The notes below the pieces were generated by a model that was not told the DNA's origin, did not search any database, and saw only the letters and a list, made by a program, of their open reading frames with translations. Positions 10,822-21,185 of a stretch of DNA of 64,000 bases are shown in pieces; the first letter of the stretch is position 1, and each line of letters starts with the position of its first letter. Origin of the DNA: Venturia oleaginea (Eukaryota; Ascomycota; Dothideomycetes; Venturiales; Venturiaceae); assembly GCA_013176395.1 (NCBI GenBank), contig JABMLP010000007.1:868001-932000 (forward strand), written 5' to 3'. The position numbers and the translations under genes are program-made.

Positions 10822-12464
10822 ATGAAAATCCCAAACATCAGTGCAAATGTACAGCACGTCAACCACAGACACCTACCTATGAATTGGTGCGAGAATGAGG
10901 AATGCAACTTACCTCGGCACCAGGAAATGGAAGATCATGGAGAAATAGTCCACGAGTTTCCAGCCATTTCCGGGAGTTGGTCCACACCAAACGAAAACGA
11001 ATCTCTACAGACTATGTCAGGCGACGAAAGTGAGTCTACGGTAGAAGACAACTCCGACGAAGGAGAATCGAAGGAAGATCTAGAGTTTGTGACCTTCCGG
11101 CTCTCACGTTTTACACGAGACGTTGAACGAGCAATTAACCAGGACGATTCTCAGTACAAGGACAATCATCCAAATGCATGTATTGACTTCACCTGCCCAT
11201 ACCATCCGAATGGGGCAAGGAACCTTCGACACCTTGTCCGACGATTGGACATCGCAGTCAATACGAAGCAAGCACGCAAATGGCATGAGAATTCGGGAAA
11301 CGAGGAGGATCAACAGTAGAGAGGCCTCTGTTGAATCCTAATGAAGCGCCTCATTTTCTGAACAACCTTGGCACACCCAAGATGCTGGTCGAAGCAAAGA
11401 TCGGCGACGTACCAGCATGGGCCTTCATCGACACTGGCGCCGATAGGAATGTTCTAAGCGAGAAATTGGTCGACGAATGGAAACTACCCGCACGGTCGAA
11501 ACGGCATCCATATCCACTAACTATCGCTGATGGAAGATCTGTCGACTCCAATGGAGGCATGGTGATTTACGAAGCAGACGTAATCTTGTGGATACAAGGG
11601 AGGGAAGAACAGATTGTTCTAAACGTCACGAATATCTGAGACTCGGATTTGATCCTTGGTCTGCCATGGCTTCGAACTCACAATCCGCATATCGACTGGA
11701 GAACATTGACGCTCACGTTCCCAGACCAACGATATCCCGTGTACGCTAGCATACGCGCTAGAACACGGACAGCACAAAGACCTTTGCGGAAAAGGCCTAC
11801 ACACGTTGAAGTGGCATACTGCTATCGTCTCCAGATAGAGGAGGATAGGTCGGTGTTCCAAATTCCCCATGAGTACTAGGAACTTGCCGAACTTTTTAAA
11901 GAGGAATCGATCGAAGATTCTCTTCCACCACACCAACCATGGGATCATGAGACCAAGCTCAAGAATAATGAACAACCCAAGAAGTTCAAGATCTATCCAT
12001 TGAGGGAAGATCAGCTTGAAACCCTTCATGAATATATCAACGATATCACGAAGAAGGGGTTTATCTGGGAGTCGAAGTCACCCGCCGGATATCCAGTTTT
12101 CTACGTACCCAAGCCCGATGGTTCACAACGATTGTGTGTCGATTACCGACATCTGAATGAGATTTCGGTGAAGAATGCGTACACGCTGCCTTTAATCCAG
12201 GAGTTGAGGGACAGACTCCAAGGAGCCAGATGGTTCACGAAATTCGATATTCCTGCGGCTTTTCATCGAATTAGGATTAAGGAAGGTGACGAGTGGAAGA
12301 CAGCATTCCGCACTTGCCTTGGGCACTACGAATACCTTGCCATGCCCTTCGGTTTGACAAACGCCCCTGCGACGATGCAAGCCTATATGAACAATGTGCT
12401 TCGCGAGCACTTAGACAAGTTTGTGTCTGTTTATATGGATGATATTGCGTTTGAGTTTTGTTAA
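10822..12464 (+). pseudogene. Ty3/gypsy retrotransposon gag-pol remnant
   Basis: Seen: consecutive plus-strand fragments. 10822-11319 is an acidic gag-like or spacer frame. 11331-11639 encodes a retropepsin with FIDTGADRNVLS. After an in-frame TGA (11637-11639) the same frame resumes with DSDLILGLPWLRTHNP. After an in-frame TAG at 11877 it continues into reverse transcriptase, with VPKPDGSQRLCVDYRHLNE, MPFGLTNAPAT and the catalytic YMDD. The sequence then diverges right after YMDDI and stops. RNase H, integrase and a right LTR are missing. The two internal stops plus the truncation make it non-functional. Stops of this type are compatible with C-to-T (RIP-like) mutation but the region is not strongly AT-rich. 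Confidence 0.85.
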
Positions 12465-12574
12465 TGCATTTGCGCGTTGTTGATGTGCAGAGGACACGGA
12501 GTTAACACCACGAAACATGACTCCACAGCATCAGAACAGTGTCCCTAGCACTAGATTCCATCTGCTGCAGACGA

Positions 12575-13037
12575 CCACTGACAGATAGCTTTTCTGCCAG
12601 CTGGTATCGATCTCTTGAGCCCATGCGAAAAACCACAAATAGACATGTTTTCTGCATGTACTAAATTTTAGTAGGGATCTTGTTAGTCTCTTGAGTCGGC
12701 GCTTATAGCCGGCAGAATCCTTATGCAAAAACAACCACTCTCAAATAGTTTTTCTGCCACCTTCAGTAGATCCCCGCCGGCAGAATCTTTCTACAGAATC
12801 TTTCTACAGAAACCAACCACTTACAGATAGCTTTTCTGCCGGATCCTGCCGATTCCTTGTGCCGGCACTTATGGTTGGTACGATCCTTTCGTGAAATCAA
12901 CCACTAGCAGACAGAGTTTCTGCCACTTTCTAAATCATGGCAGGGATCTTGCCAGTCTCTGGAGCCGGCACTTGTGTAAGTACTTCGATAGCAAAATCTT
13001 TTCGCGGAAACAGCCACTCACAGACAGGTTTTCTGCC
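12575..13037 (+). repeat. Degenerate tandem array of a 24-bp motif (6 copies)
   Basis: Copies at 12575, 12633, 12735, 12817, 12901 and 13014. Consensus is CCACT-n-ACAGATAG-n-TTTTCTGCC. Between copies a second motif recurs: GGATCTTG followed by CTCTTGAGCCGGCACTTAT-like sequence and a CAGAATC(C/T)TT tail. Unit spacing varies from about 58 to 113 bp, so these look like whole 80-110-bp units that have drifted. A short internal duplication (AGAATCTTTCTAC twice) lies at about 12783-12809. No frame runs through it. It lies between the truncated reverse transcriptase and unannotated DNA inside the split pogo element. Confidence 0.7.
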
Positions 13038-15323
13038 ACATATACAACCGAAGACCAAGTATAGGCTACGTCAATCTTGGATTAGCGGTTGCTGGAACTC
13101 AATATTTTTGCGAAGGCAAGGTCACGCGCCTATCAGATAGCAATTCTCAATTTTGGGAAACGAGAATTTGGCCACGACACTTACAACTCGACCCTGGTTA
13201 TTGGACAACTCACATTTGAACGGTTTTCAAGATTGCCGTGTGGAAGAGCTGCAGGACGACGCACCCATCCTGCATGCGGCCACATGCGTTGGCAATTGAA
13301 AGAGCAGTGCCTTCCAATGTATAGGATGCGAATCGATTGACAATTCCTTGCAGAGCATGTGAAGACGAAAAATTATGGGTATTGTCGAGAGGTTTACACA
13401 GTAATCGTGTATGCCCTGTCTCACTCTGTGACAGCGTGTCCTATATACTCAAGAAAAATACATGCGTCGCTCCAGACGCATCTACCAAGCCGAAATTGTG
13501 AGATTGGCAAGATCCACCCTCAAGGAGTACTATGCATTCTCACAGAACAAGACCAATTGAGTCGCAGCCGAGTTACTCGATACAATTGAACACATCTCCG
13601 GATTGATTGTATAGCTCAATGGGCTAGACTAGCTGATTATTTATCCTGCATAACTGATTGACGGCCTATTTAGGCAAAGAGAGGCCAGTTGACGCGGTTA
13701 CCACAGTAAGTGATCGATTATATGATGGCTGGACGCGATAGATGGTCGTTGGCCATTCCCTGCAGAGCAGAAACTTCACCCTGTCGCTGACCAACAGCCT
13801 TGCTTGCTACTCAGCACCCCGTGTTCCTGTAATTACTTCCTCAGACCCCATTGGCCTGCTTTGCATCTTCACAGCGATTGGCGAAGCGCGCACAGCCACG
13901 ACGTATGGAAATAGAAAGAAGTGTATTATCTAGGTGATCAAGGTCGTCGGCAAAAAAGATCCAAGTCACCTTAGCCTGTTATCGTTGCCACAAACGAAAG
14001 GATAAAGTAAGTAGTATACAATCCCAAATCACTTACTCTCGATACGAAACTTTGCCGGGGAATAGATTGCATCATGACCAGAATTGAGATGCCGTCGAAC
14101 CGTCAGATTGATGGGATCAAATATAGAGGGTTGGGATGTGGGGGCGACCCTTGGAGCGCCACGTAGCCAAGTTTCAGGTTCAACTTGCTTCAACCAATGA
14201 AAGCTGGCAACCTGCCGCCAGGGCTGCTCGAAATTTGGTGAAATGAATTCTTGGTGATTTGAAAACTACAGTTATTTTGATTTCTAAACCGCACTTCCCA
14301 AGACAACCCATCGCGATTCTCGAAGAGCTAGAGATATCGTGAGGAAGTACAATTTGCAGCTATAAATAGCACCTACACGCCCTCCAACCGCTTGGTCCTA
14401 AATTTAGATGTGTGGTCTGCTGTGAGCAACGACGAATACTGGCCCTGCCCAATCTACCTCCGCCACCATATAGCAAAGAACGGCGTCGTCCAGCCTCGTA
14501 GTGCAACAAGATGAGAGAACAGGGAATGGCGGAGGAGGCAGGCTGGTATAACGTTCTAGGGTGAAAAGAGGCAGTCATGTAATTGTTTGCAAGAAGATGA
14601 ATCAGTTACATACTGGAAAAGCTACGATACATTTGCCAACGAAAAAGAGAGAGAAAGATATCAATGCTATCGTTCGTCCCCAAGCAGGGGAGGAAGACAC
14701 ACACCCCAAGAAGTGAGTAATCAGTTGGGCTCTTTGAACCAGTTTCCCGTGCTGGAAGAGAATTGTTAATTGTTAAGCCGGCCATCGTCATCTCGGTGTC
14801 CGTCTCTACCTGTAGAGTACCGGCATTAGTCATGCTAACAAAGTTGGTCCCCGTCTGAAACTCTAAATAGAGCTTTTGAATCTTTCTTTTATCGATGCCG
14901 TGGGCGTCGCAAAAGTGATCGAGAAGCTCACAGATGGAGCCGTAAACCACTCTTTCGCATAGCGGATGATGTAAGAATGTAGATCATGTATCAGACATGT
15001 GTTGTGGATTGTTAAGACACCGGATTGCTGCATTCCTGCTGCAATCAGTCATTCTTTGTTATTTACACTGTAGAATAGCCTACACAACCTGATTGAACTG
15101 CCCTTATGGCGAGAACATGCAACTCTATGTCTATTCAACTCAACAACTGTGTATTTCGCTCGATCTCATAGAACGACTTCTCCCAAGCTGCACCAATGAC
15201 CGAGCCTACAAGTCCTGACGATGAAAAAGTATTGGATTAGGTGGATTCCATATCACAGTAGCTACTCCCATCTTGTATGTCCAATGTCTTCGTCTACTTT
15301 AGGAAGTCAACTATCTAAAAGTC
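13038..15323. other. Unassigned DNA inside the nested transposon region
   Basis: 2.3 kb with no recognised gene. A minus-strand frame at 14606-14950 reads protein-like (CELLDHFCDAHGIDKRKIQK) but lacks an ATG and continuation. A 146-bp segment at 15000-15145 begins TGTTG and ends CAACA, so it could be a solo LTR; unsupported otherwise. Confidence 0.35.
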
Positions 15324-15614
15324 TTACAGTCTAAGGTTTCTCATCCCATCAGTAACCTCGCCGCCAACTTCCTCAGTAGCAGTATTATCCGGTTCCCAAA
15401 ACAAGCTGGTAACACTCAATCTCATATTGGGAGGTCTGTCGCCATTATTGAGGCTATCTCTTATCATTCTCTGATAAACGTCTACGGTAGCTGATTTCCA
15501 ATCCTCAATGAAAGCCTCTGCTTGATCGTATGTCCTGAAATGCTTATAGCACGCCCCTGCGAATCTCTCAACCTTAGGCTTCGCACCGTTCTTTCCACTG
15601 TACAGCGTAAGCAT
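15324..15614 (-). pseudogene. RNase H1 N-terminal (viroplasmin-like) domain fragment
   Basis: Seen: a 96-residue frame with PKVERFAGACYKHFRTYDQA followed by EAFIEDWK. This is the typical core of the RNase H1 N-terminal hybrid-binding fold (V-x-G-F/A-x-G-A-x-YK-x-F-x-T-x-x-x-A-x-x-F). It abuts the truncation point of the transposase N-terminal fragment with only 2 bp between. There is no catalytic RNase H domain next to it. It is probably the end of an inserted element or gene fragment; which one I cannot tell. Confidence 0.55.
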
Positions 15615-15616
15615 AA

Positions 15617-16057
15617 CTACGCGCCAATAATCTCTGGATCTTCCTGTAGTGTCCTCTGCCTATCCTTAGCTCGATTGAAGGCCATCTTGAGCTTATCTGA
15701 GCGCGTTATGAACCTCTCAGCCCAGTTTTTCCCTACTGGCTCTCCACCGCGTACACCCAGTAGTTTATCCGCCATATCTGCTACCTCACACAGCCGGGGC
15801 GCGAATCCTCGCGAATCGAGGTCGAGGATGTATTGGACAATTGTCTGCTCTTCAGTCGTAGTGAGCTTGTGTCGGGCGTTGCGAGTATCTAGGCGATACG
15901 TAATTCCGTTATATCGCCTAGTCAATGTTGAAGGAGGTATATCAAACGCCTCAGCAGCGCGCCGGAGGCTTCGGAATTGGTGGGTATTGTAGGCAGAAAG
16001 GGCAAGCTGGATTCTACCTTCTCTGTAAGATGATTGCGCGTTTTGTTGTTGAGACAT
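15617..16057 (-). pseudogene. Pogo-type transposase, N-terminal fragment
   Basis: Seen: 146 residues starting MSQQQNAQSSYREGRIQ, with an HTH_psq-type region (RSLRRAAEAFDIPPSTLTRR) and a CENP-B-type second helix-turn-helix region (LTTTEEQTIVQYILDLDSRG, then VGKNWAERFITR). The frame ends abruptly at DPEIIGA, where family members continue into the linker and first catalytic Asp. The stop lies at the junction with unrelated DNA. Together with the fragment at 9655-10629 it represents one original transposase gene. The right terminal inverted repeat lies 50 bp upstream of its start. Confidence 0.85.
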
Positions 16058-16107
16058 ATTGCGTTTATAAGGGAGCAGCTGGTCTTGGCATAAACTGACC
16101 CGCTCGA

Positions 16108-16137
16108 TGGGTTGACCCGCTCGATGGTGGAATACGT
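16108..16137 (-). repeat. Right terminal inverted repeat of the pogo element
   Basis: Complement begins ACGTATTCCACC and matches the left repeat with about 9 differences in 30 bp. The inner half (TGACCCGCTCGATGG) is repeated directly just inside, at about 16096-16110 and 16112-16126. TA follows at 16138-16139. Confidence 0.65.
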
Positions 16138-16907
16138 TATACTAAGTAGATATAAAAGAAGACTTACTTTATAAGCTTTCTCTTAAATATAGCCATGTGG
16201 CACGGGGCGGGTTCGGTTGTCAGGAGGAAGGAGCAGCAGCAGGAACAGGTATCATTCAATAGGCTATATACGAACTGGCAGGCAAACCAACAGGCAGGTT
16301 TAACGACAGGACGTATCTCAAAGAGCTACGATTTGGTTGAAACCACGTAGGCTTTAAAACCTTTCCTCGGCAGAACCCCGGTTCTGCCTTGATCACGTGC
16401 CGTGGGGCCACCCCAACGGCGGGAAGGACTTGTCCGCGGTCGTACCGTGACACCATGCGTAATAGTTGTCCCTATACCTGCGTAGTTTGTGAAGTACTAT
16501 CATATAAGATTAAAGCTAATTGTCTAAAGTTAAGTTTTGGGCAGCTGCAAAGCTACCCGCCAACGTATTATATATGTCCGCGGACGGGGAAGTTAGAGAG
16601 TTACCTAGCTACTTCGTTTTCTACGGGTGGACCGTATTAGATCTAAATATTGGATTGTGTAATTTTCAGAGCTTAAAATACCACTTCCGGGTTTTCTAGT
16701 TCAATTTGTCACAGCATTATGCTGCGAGTCATGTTTCGCCGAGCCGAGACGCGTAGGATGTACGCGACTTCTTCACACTCGAGACATGTAGAGGCTCAGT
16801 CAACACCAGCTTCTGCTGAACACAAGTTGGAAATCCCACATTTTGCCTTTGTGCCCTCGAAATACTCTATGTATAACACACCCGTTTATTGACAGGAAGG
16901 CGTCAAG
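16138..16907. other. Intergenic, EXO1 promoter side
   Basis: 770 bp between transposon end and EXO1. AT-rich at both ends (16140-16195 and 16490-16680), no gene seen. The last 150 bp should contain the EXO1 promoter. Confidence 0.4.
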
Positions 16908-19331
16908 ATGGGTATTCAAGGTAGGCATCAAAGGGAGGCAAACGCGCTCAAGGGGCAAACAGTTAACTCGAGCCAAGGCCTTCTCCCATTGTTGAAGTCT
17001 ATCCATAAGCCATGCAATTTGAAGCAATTCTCGGGCCAGACTATTGGCGTCGATGCTTATGGATGGCTTCATCGAGGGACTGTAACATGTGCAATGGAAC
17101 TGGCCATGGACAAGCCAACGACGAAGTAATTGAATCCACGTCCGATGGGAATTAAGTGGCTAACTGTTTTGAGATTCGTTGACTTCGCCATGAGCCGTGT
17201 TCGAATGCTCAAGCACTTTAAAATTACCCCGTACCTGGTCTTCGATGGCGACTATTTACCCAGCAAATCAAAAACAGAAAAGGAACGATCAGCTCGCCGA
17301 AAGGAATCTAGAGCACAAGGACTTCAATTGCTGGAACTCGGAAAATCAGCACAGGCTCATCAGGAACTACAGAAAGCCGTCGACGTCACGCCCGAGATGG
17401 CTGGTCAACTGATCGAAGAGCTGAAGCGCAATGGCTTCCAGTATGTGGTCGCACCTTACGAAGCAGACTCTCAACTCGTGTATCTGGAACGGGAAGGTAT
17501 CATTGATGGCATTCTGTCCGAAGACTCGGATTTGTTGGTATTCGGAGCCAAAAAGCTGTTGACGAAACTGGATCAGTATGGCGAGTGCATCATGATCCGA
17601 CGAGACGACTTCACTGCCTGCAAAGAGGTTAGCTTGGTCGGATGGACTGATCATGAGTTTCGACGGATGGCCATTATGAGTGGCTGCGACTACCTGGCGA
17701 GCATTGAGAAGATGGGGCTGAAGACGGCGTACCGTCTGATACGGAAGCACAAGTCCATCGAAAAAATCGTACGAGCCGTGCAATTTGATGGCAAATTCAA
17801 AGTGCCAGCAAATTACCTAGACACCTTTACTCAAGCCGAGAGGACTTTCTTGTACCAATGGGTCTTCTGCCCCAAAGCAAAGGCATTGGTGAATTTCGTT
17901 CCCTTGGAGGATGGTGTGAGCTTAGACGATCTCCCTTTTATCGGAAAGCATGTCGAAGCGAGCATTGCGCAAGGTGTTGCGCGTGGAGCTCTTCATCCTC
18001 ACACGAAAGAGCCACTACAGGTACGCAGTGCTCCTCCAGCTCGGAGATACGGCTATAGCCAGAATTCTCGGAACGCGCCGCCAGTTACAAAAACCCCAGA
18101 TCTCAAAGGTCACAAACCCATTAGCTCATTCTTCCAACCGAAACGGACACCACTCTCGGAGCTCGATCCAAATGTCTTTCAAAGATCACCAGAACAGCAA
18201 GCGCTTGCCCGCCGTGCTTCTGGCACATCTTGGCCTGCAACGCCTGTACCACAGCCCTTTCAAGCGAGAAGGAGTTCGACAACTCCAACCTTGCCTGCGT
18301 CAGCACCCGTGATTTCTAGACGAACTGTCTCACATAATGCCCCATACTTCACCGCACCGGACCGAGCGCCCAAACGACAGAGATTATGCACTGAGGGCTC
18401 CTCGCCTGTTTTGGCAAACTACTCTGCGGAAGCAGAACATGGGAGGAGTAAGTTCTTTGTAGGGTCGGCAGCTGCTGCGAGCCCATCTGAGCGGACGAAG
18501 GGAGGCAGGAGGAAGTCTGACGACTTCGATTTGTGGTCCGATGCTTCGATCGAGGAAGCAATGTTGGAACTTCCAGAACCGAATTCACACGCCATGAAGC
18601 CGCTAAAGGTGAGAAAGCGCCTAGCAGTATTTGATGATGTCGTGCCAACGGCCGTGTACAACAAGACGGGGACGCGGGCAGAAGAGCAATCGGACTCCCA
18701 GCAGACCAATACCAGCGTGAGCACCGCTGTCTTTTCACAAGCTCGAAAGGGCTCAGCCACTCCACCAAGCTCGATAGAGCAAACACGAGGCGAAGAGAAA
18801 CAAGAGGATTCTCCGTTCGATGCTGCATTGAATTCAGAAGTCCACAAACTGCGAGAGAGATTCTCATATACAAGAGGACCTCTTGGAACGAGTGCGAAAG
18901 CGATGCTCAGTCGCACACATTCCGCACCTGTAGTGATTAAATCGTCGAAGGCTCCGACCGTGAAGCGAGGCCTTCCGCAAGATCGGAAGGGTGAGCTTTT
19001 CTCTGTATACAAACCAGCGCCGTCTTCATCGAAAGATTTTCAGCTGCCAGCCCCAAAACCCGGCGCTGTATACAATGAGCCGGAACCGGAAGTTGAAATA
19101 GAAGATATAGCCTGGCAGGAAGCCGATTCTGCCATCGTCGTCCCAGCCAGCGACGATGTTGAACCGCCAACGACACCTCCATGTAAGCAAAAGTCTTCTG
19201 CTGCCGGAATTGTTATGGCTGGCAGTGAGGATCTAATGGTCTCCGAGAGTGAGGTCGATAGTGAGGATAACCTGACGCCGAAAAAGAAGCCTTGTTTGGA
19301 TTTTGGACGATTCGCGTTTGTGCCAACATAG
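16908..19331 (+). CDS. EXO1: Exonuclease 1 (XPG/Rad2 family)
   Basis: Role: 5'-3' DNA exonuclease and flap endonuclease in mismatch repair, end resection and meiotic recombination. Seen: exon 1 is only 13 nt (16908-16920), exon 2 16978-17125, exon 3 17174-19331; introns of 57 and 48 nt keep phase, giving about 772 aa. Splicing yields MGIQGLLPLLKSIHKPC, the strict XPG N-terminus. Metal-binding acids are present: D30 (GVDAYGWLH), D78 (VFDGDYLP), the EAD of YEADSQLVYLE, EDSDLLVFG, and SGCDYLASIEKMGLKTA in the XPG-I/H3TH region. The C-terminal half (from about residue 310) is low-complexity and Ser/Pro-rich, as in fungal EXO1, where MMR-protein contacts lie. Intact. Confidence 0.95.
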
Positions 19332-19870
19332 TTTCGCAAAGATACCAACATGAGAGGAGGAACATGTGGGCATGTATCTTTTTGGGAAATACTTATGTTA
19401 CATTCTTGTGTGCGGTTTTGATGGTTTTCTGGACAGCTGTAAGCGAGGTGTTAGGCGCGACCGTTTTTCAATGAAAAGACGATTTCATTTTATCCATTGC
19501 TTTCCTTCACAGGTAGGCGGGGTTTCTTGGCTGCTACTCTTGAGTTCCAGAAGCACAGTACAACCGATGGTTTTGGAAGGAATGTGCGATGCTAGAATCG
19601 CGGCGATGAGCCCCTGGCAATGGGAATGCTCTGAAGCCAGTGAGCTAATTCAAGGTTGAAGAGATCCGGAAGAAAGCTAGGTTGATGTGTCCGAGGGACG
19701 AATCTATTGTGATTATCACCCACTATCCGGTGGACAATCACCAGGGGTCAGTGGCGGCCTCATCACAACTACCTCTTCTGTACTAGATTGCTTTCTCACA
19801 AATCAGCATCAGCATCCTGTTAAGCGTGTTCGAGCTTTGGTATAGTGAGTTGTCCGTAACAAATGCTTCA
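19332..19870. other. EXO1 3' flank
   Basis: About 540 bp with the EXO1 terminator region and no recognised gene; the distal part may be the decayed 5' end of the HET relic that follows. Confidence 0.35.
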
Positions 19871-20110
19871 GATCCTATGCCAGTTGTGCTACACGGCCAA
19901 GTGATAACTCTTATCAACTCAACATCACCAAGAATCTTCATGAAGCTCTATGGCATATTCGCCAATCTGCTGAATACCATATGCTTTGGGTAGACGCCAT
20001 TTGCGTCAACCAAGAGGATATCGATGAGCGGAGCAAACAGGTTTAGATTATGATCTATATCTACGGAGCGGCGGGATCTGTACTCATATGGCTTGGTCCC
20101 TTGAGAAAGA
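19871..20110 (+). pseudogene. HET-domain (heterokaryon incompatibility) gene relic
   Basis: Seen: DPMPVVLHGQVITL in one frame, then a shift into NLHEALWHIRQSAEYHMLWV followed by DAICVNQEDIDERSKQV, an in-frame TAG (20044-20046), then IMIYIYGAAGSVLIWLGP. These are consecutive conserved blocks of the HET domain (the LWVDAICINQ core). One frameshift, one stop and absence of the rest of the domain show it is dead. Intact HET proteins trigger cell death on fusion of unlike hyphae. The 350 bp after it contain nothing recognisable. Confidence 0.75.
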
Positions 20111-20462
20111 TTACAGTATTGAAGCGTTTGACTGTTCTGAAGCGTAGAACTTGAAGGATTGAATGCAGGGCATGTATCTGTACTGCGTAATGTTACAGTT
20201 GAACATCGGGCGGCATGAAGCGTGAGCATTTTGAGAGGGAAGGCAAATGTATAACTTGCTTCATCAGAGAAATTCAGAGAAGACTTTCGATTAACCAGAT
20301 TATGATATAACAGGCATTGAAGATGAAAACTGACTTGAAAACACAAGAGCTTTCCCGTCTTAAAGCTTGCAGTTCTCAAGTTTGTGTGAACTTCTCATGC
20401 ACATAGCGTAGTATTCATCCATGCCACCTTTTCACACAAAGTCCCCTCTCGCAAGACTCCCC

Positions 20463-20963
20463 TCAAAAGCCCTTCGCCTTCAGAAACGCTTCGACCTTTT
20501 CTTTGAAATGACCCTTGATAACAATATCTCCCGTAACCTTCCCAACCGTAACCAAATTCGGATCGATTTGCAGCTCTTTCGCCAGATCGTCACTCAAAAT
20601 CTTCGTGTTCCCCACAATCTTCCTTATCCGCGTGTGCTTCAGATTTCCACCCGCTTTCCAGTCCAAGTAAACCGGCAGATTTCTCGTTCTCGACCGCGAG
20701 ACGTGATATGGCAGTAATTGTGGTATGGATGATGTGACGGGTACTGTTGGTGTAATCGAGGGAGCTGGCTCTGATTTTGAGGAAGGAGTAGTGGATTGGG
20801 GTCTTATTGATCTGTTTAGAGGTTCCGCGATGGGAGATTTTGGTGAAGGTTCACCGCGGAGGACATCTCTGAGTGGTGTTGCGGTGCTGAATCTGAGGCA
20901 TTGGAGGTGTGTGTTTCGTGAAGCTACCTGGAAGCTGGAGTATAGTGAGTTTCGAAATGCCAT
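20463..20963 (-). CDS. IMG2: Mitochondrial large ribosomal subunit protein mL49
   Basis: Role: structural protein of the mitochondrial 54S ribosomal subunit. Seen: single exon, 166 residues, starting MAFRNSLYSSFQVASRN, an Arg/Ser-rich amphipathic N-terminus suited to mitochondrial import. The conserved C-terminal domain reads YHVSRSRTRNLPVYLDWKAG, then TRIRKIVGNTKILSDDL and a terminal region ending EAFLKAKGF. The 20963 ATG is chosen because it starts the presequence; the open frame extends a little further upstream without an ATG. The start faces the eIF3e gene across a short shared promoter. Confidence 0.85.
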   Translation of the reverse strand: MAFRNSLYSSFQVASRNTHLQCLRFSTATPLRDVLRGEPSPKSPIAEPLNRSIRPQSTTPSSKSEPAPSITPTVPVTSSIPQLLPYHVSRSRTRNLPVYLDWKAGGNLKHTRIRKIVGNTKILSDDLAKELQIDPNLVTVGKVTGDIVIKGHFKEKVEAFLKAKGF

Positions 20964-21185
20964 TGCAAAAGATTGGGGATCTCGAATCCGACGTATTCGT
21001 GAGAACAATGAATGTCCAGATGTGGAGAGACCCACCTAAAACGCATGCTGAGTCAGGCTGCGTTTTAAACAGTATTTTTGACTTCCCACCACAATTCCCT
21101 ACGCCCCGCGAAATATCACGACGACGACGCGCCAACACCAGAGACTTGTCCGATAACCCCACGTCTTCCTACCAAACCACCCATC
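20964..21185. promoter_or_regulatory. Shared divergent promoter, mL49 / eIF3e
   Basis: The start codons of a mitochondrial ribosomal protein gene (minus) and a translation initiation factor gene (plus) are 222 bp apart, so one short region must drive both. The eIF3e leader is CA/pyrimidine-rich just before its ATG. No specific operator identified. Confidence 0.6.

Larger units (their letters stand above)
9550..16137 (-). mobile_element. Pogo/Fot-type DNA transposon, disrupted by nested insertions
   Basis: Seen: about 30-bp imperfect terminal inverted repeats at 9550-9579 and 16108-16137, about 70% identical with mostly transition differences, each starting ACGTA and each immediately flanked outside by TA (9548-9549 and 16138-16139), the expected target duplication of Tc1/mariner-pogo elements. 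Both transposase fragments are on the minus strand in the correct order: N-terminal part 15617-16057, C-terminal part 9655-10629. The central catalytic portion (roughly 80-90 codons by comparison with the family) is missing, and about 5 kb of foreign DNA lies between the pieces. The element is therefore inactive. Inference: later insertion(s), with deletion, split it. Confidence 0.75.

Noticed and set aside
12555..13060. CRISPR-like array
   Set aside because: Repeats are too degenerate, spacing is irregular, the spacers themselves share motifs, and this is a fungal genome.
15000..15145. Possible solo LTR (TGTTG ... CAACA)
   Set aside because: Only the 5-bp termini support it; no primer-binding site, no target-site duplication and no second copy seen.
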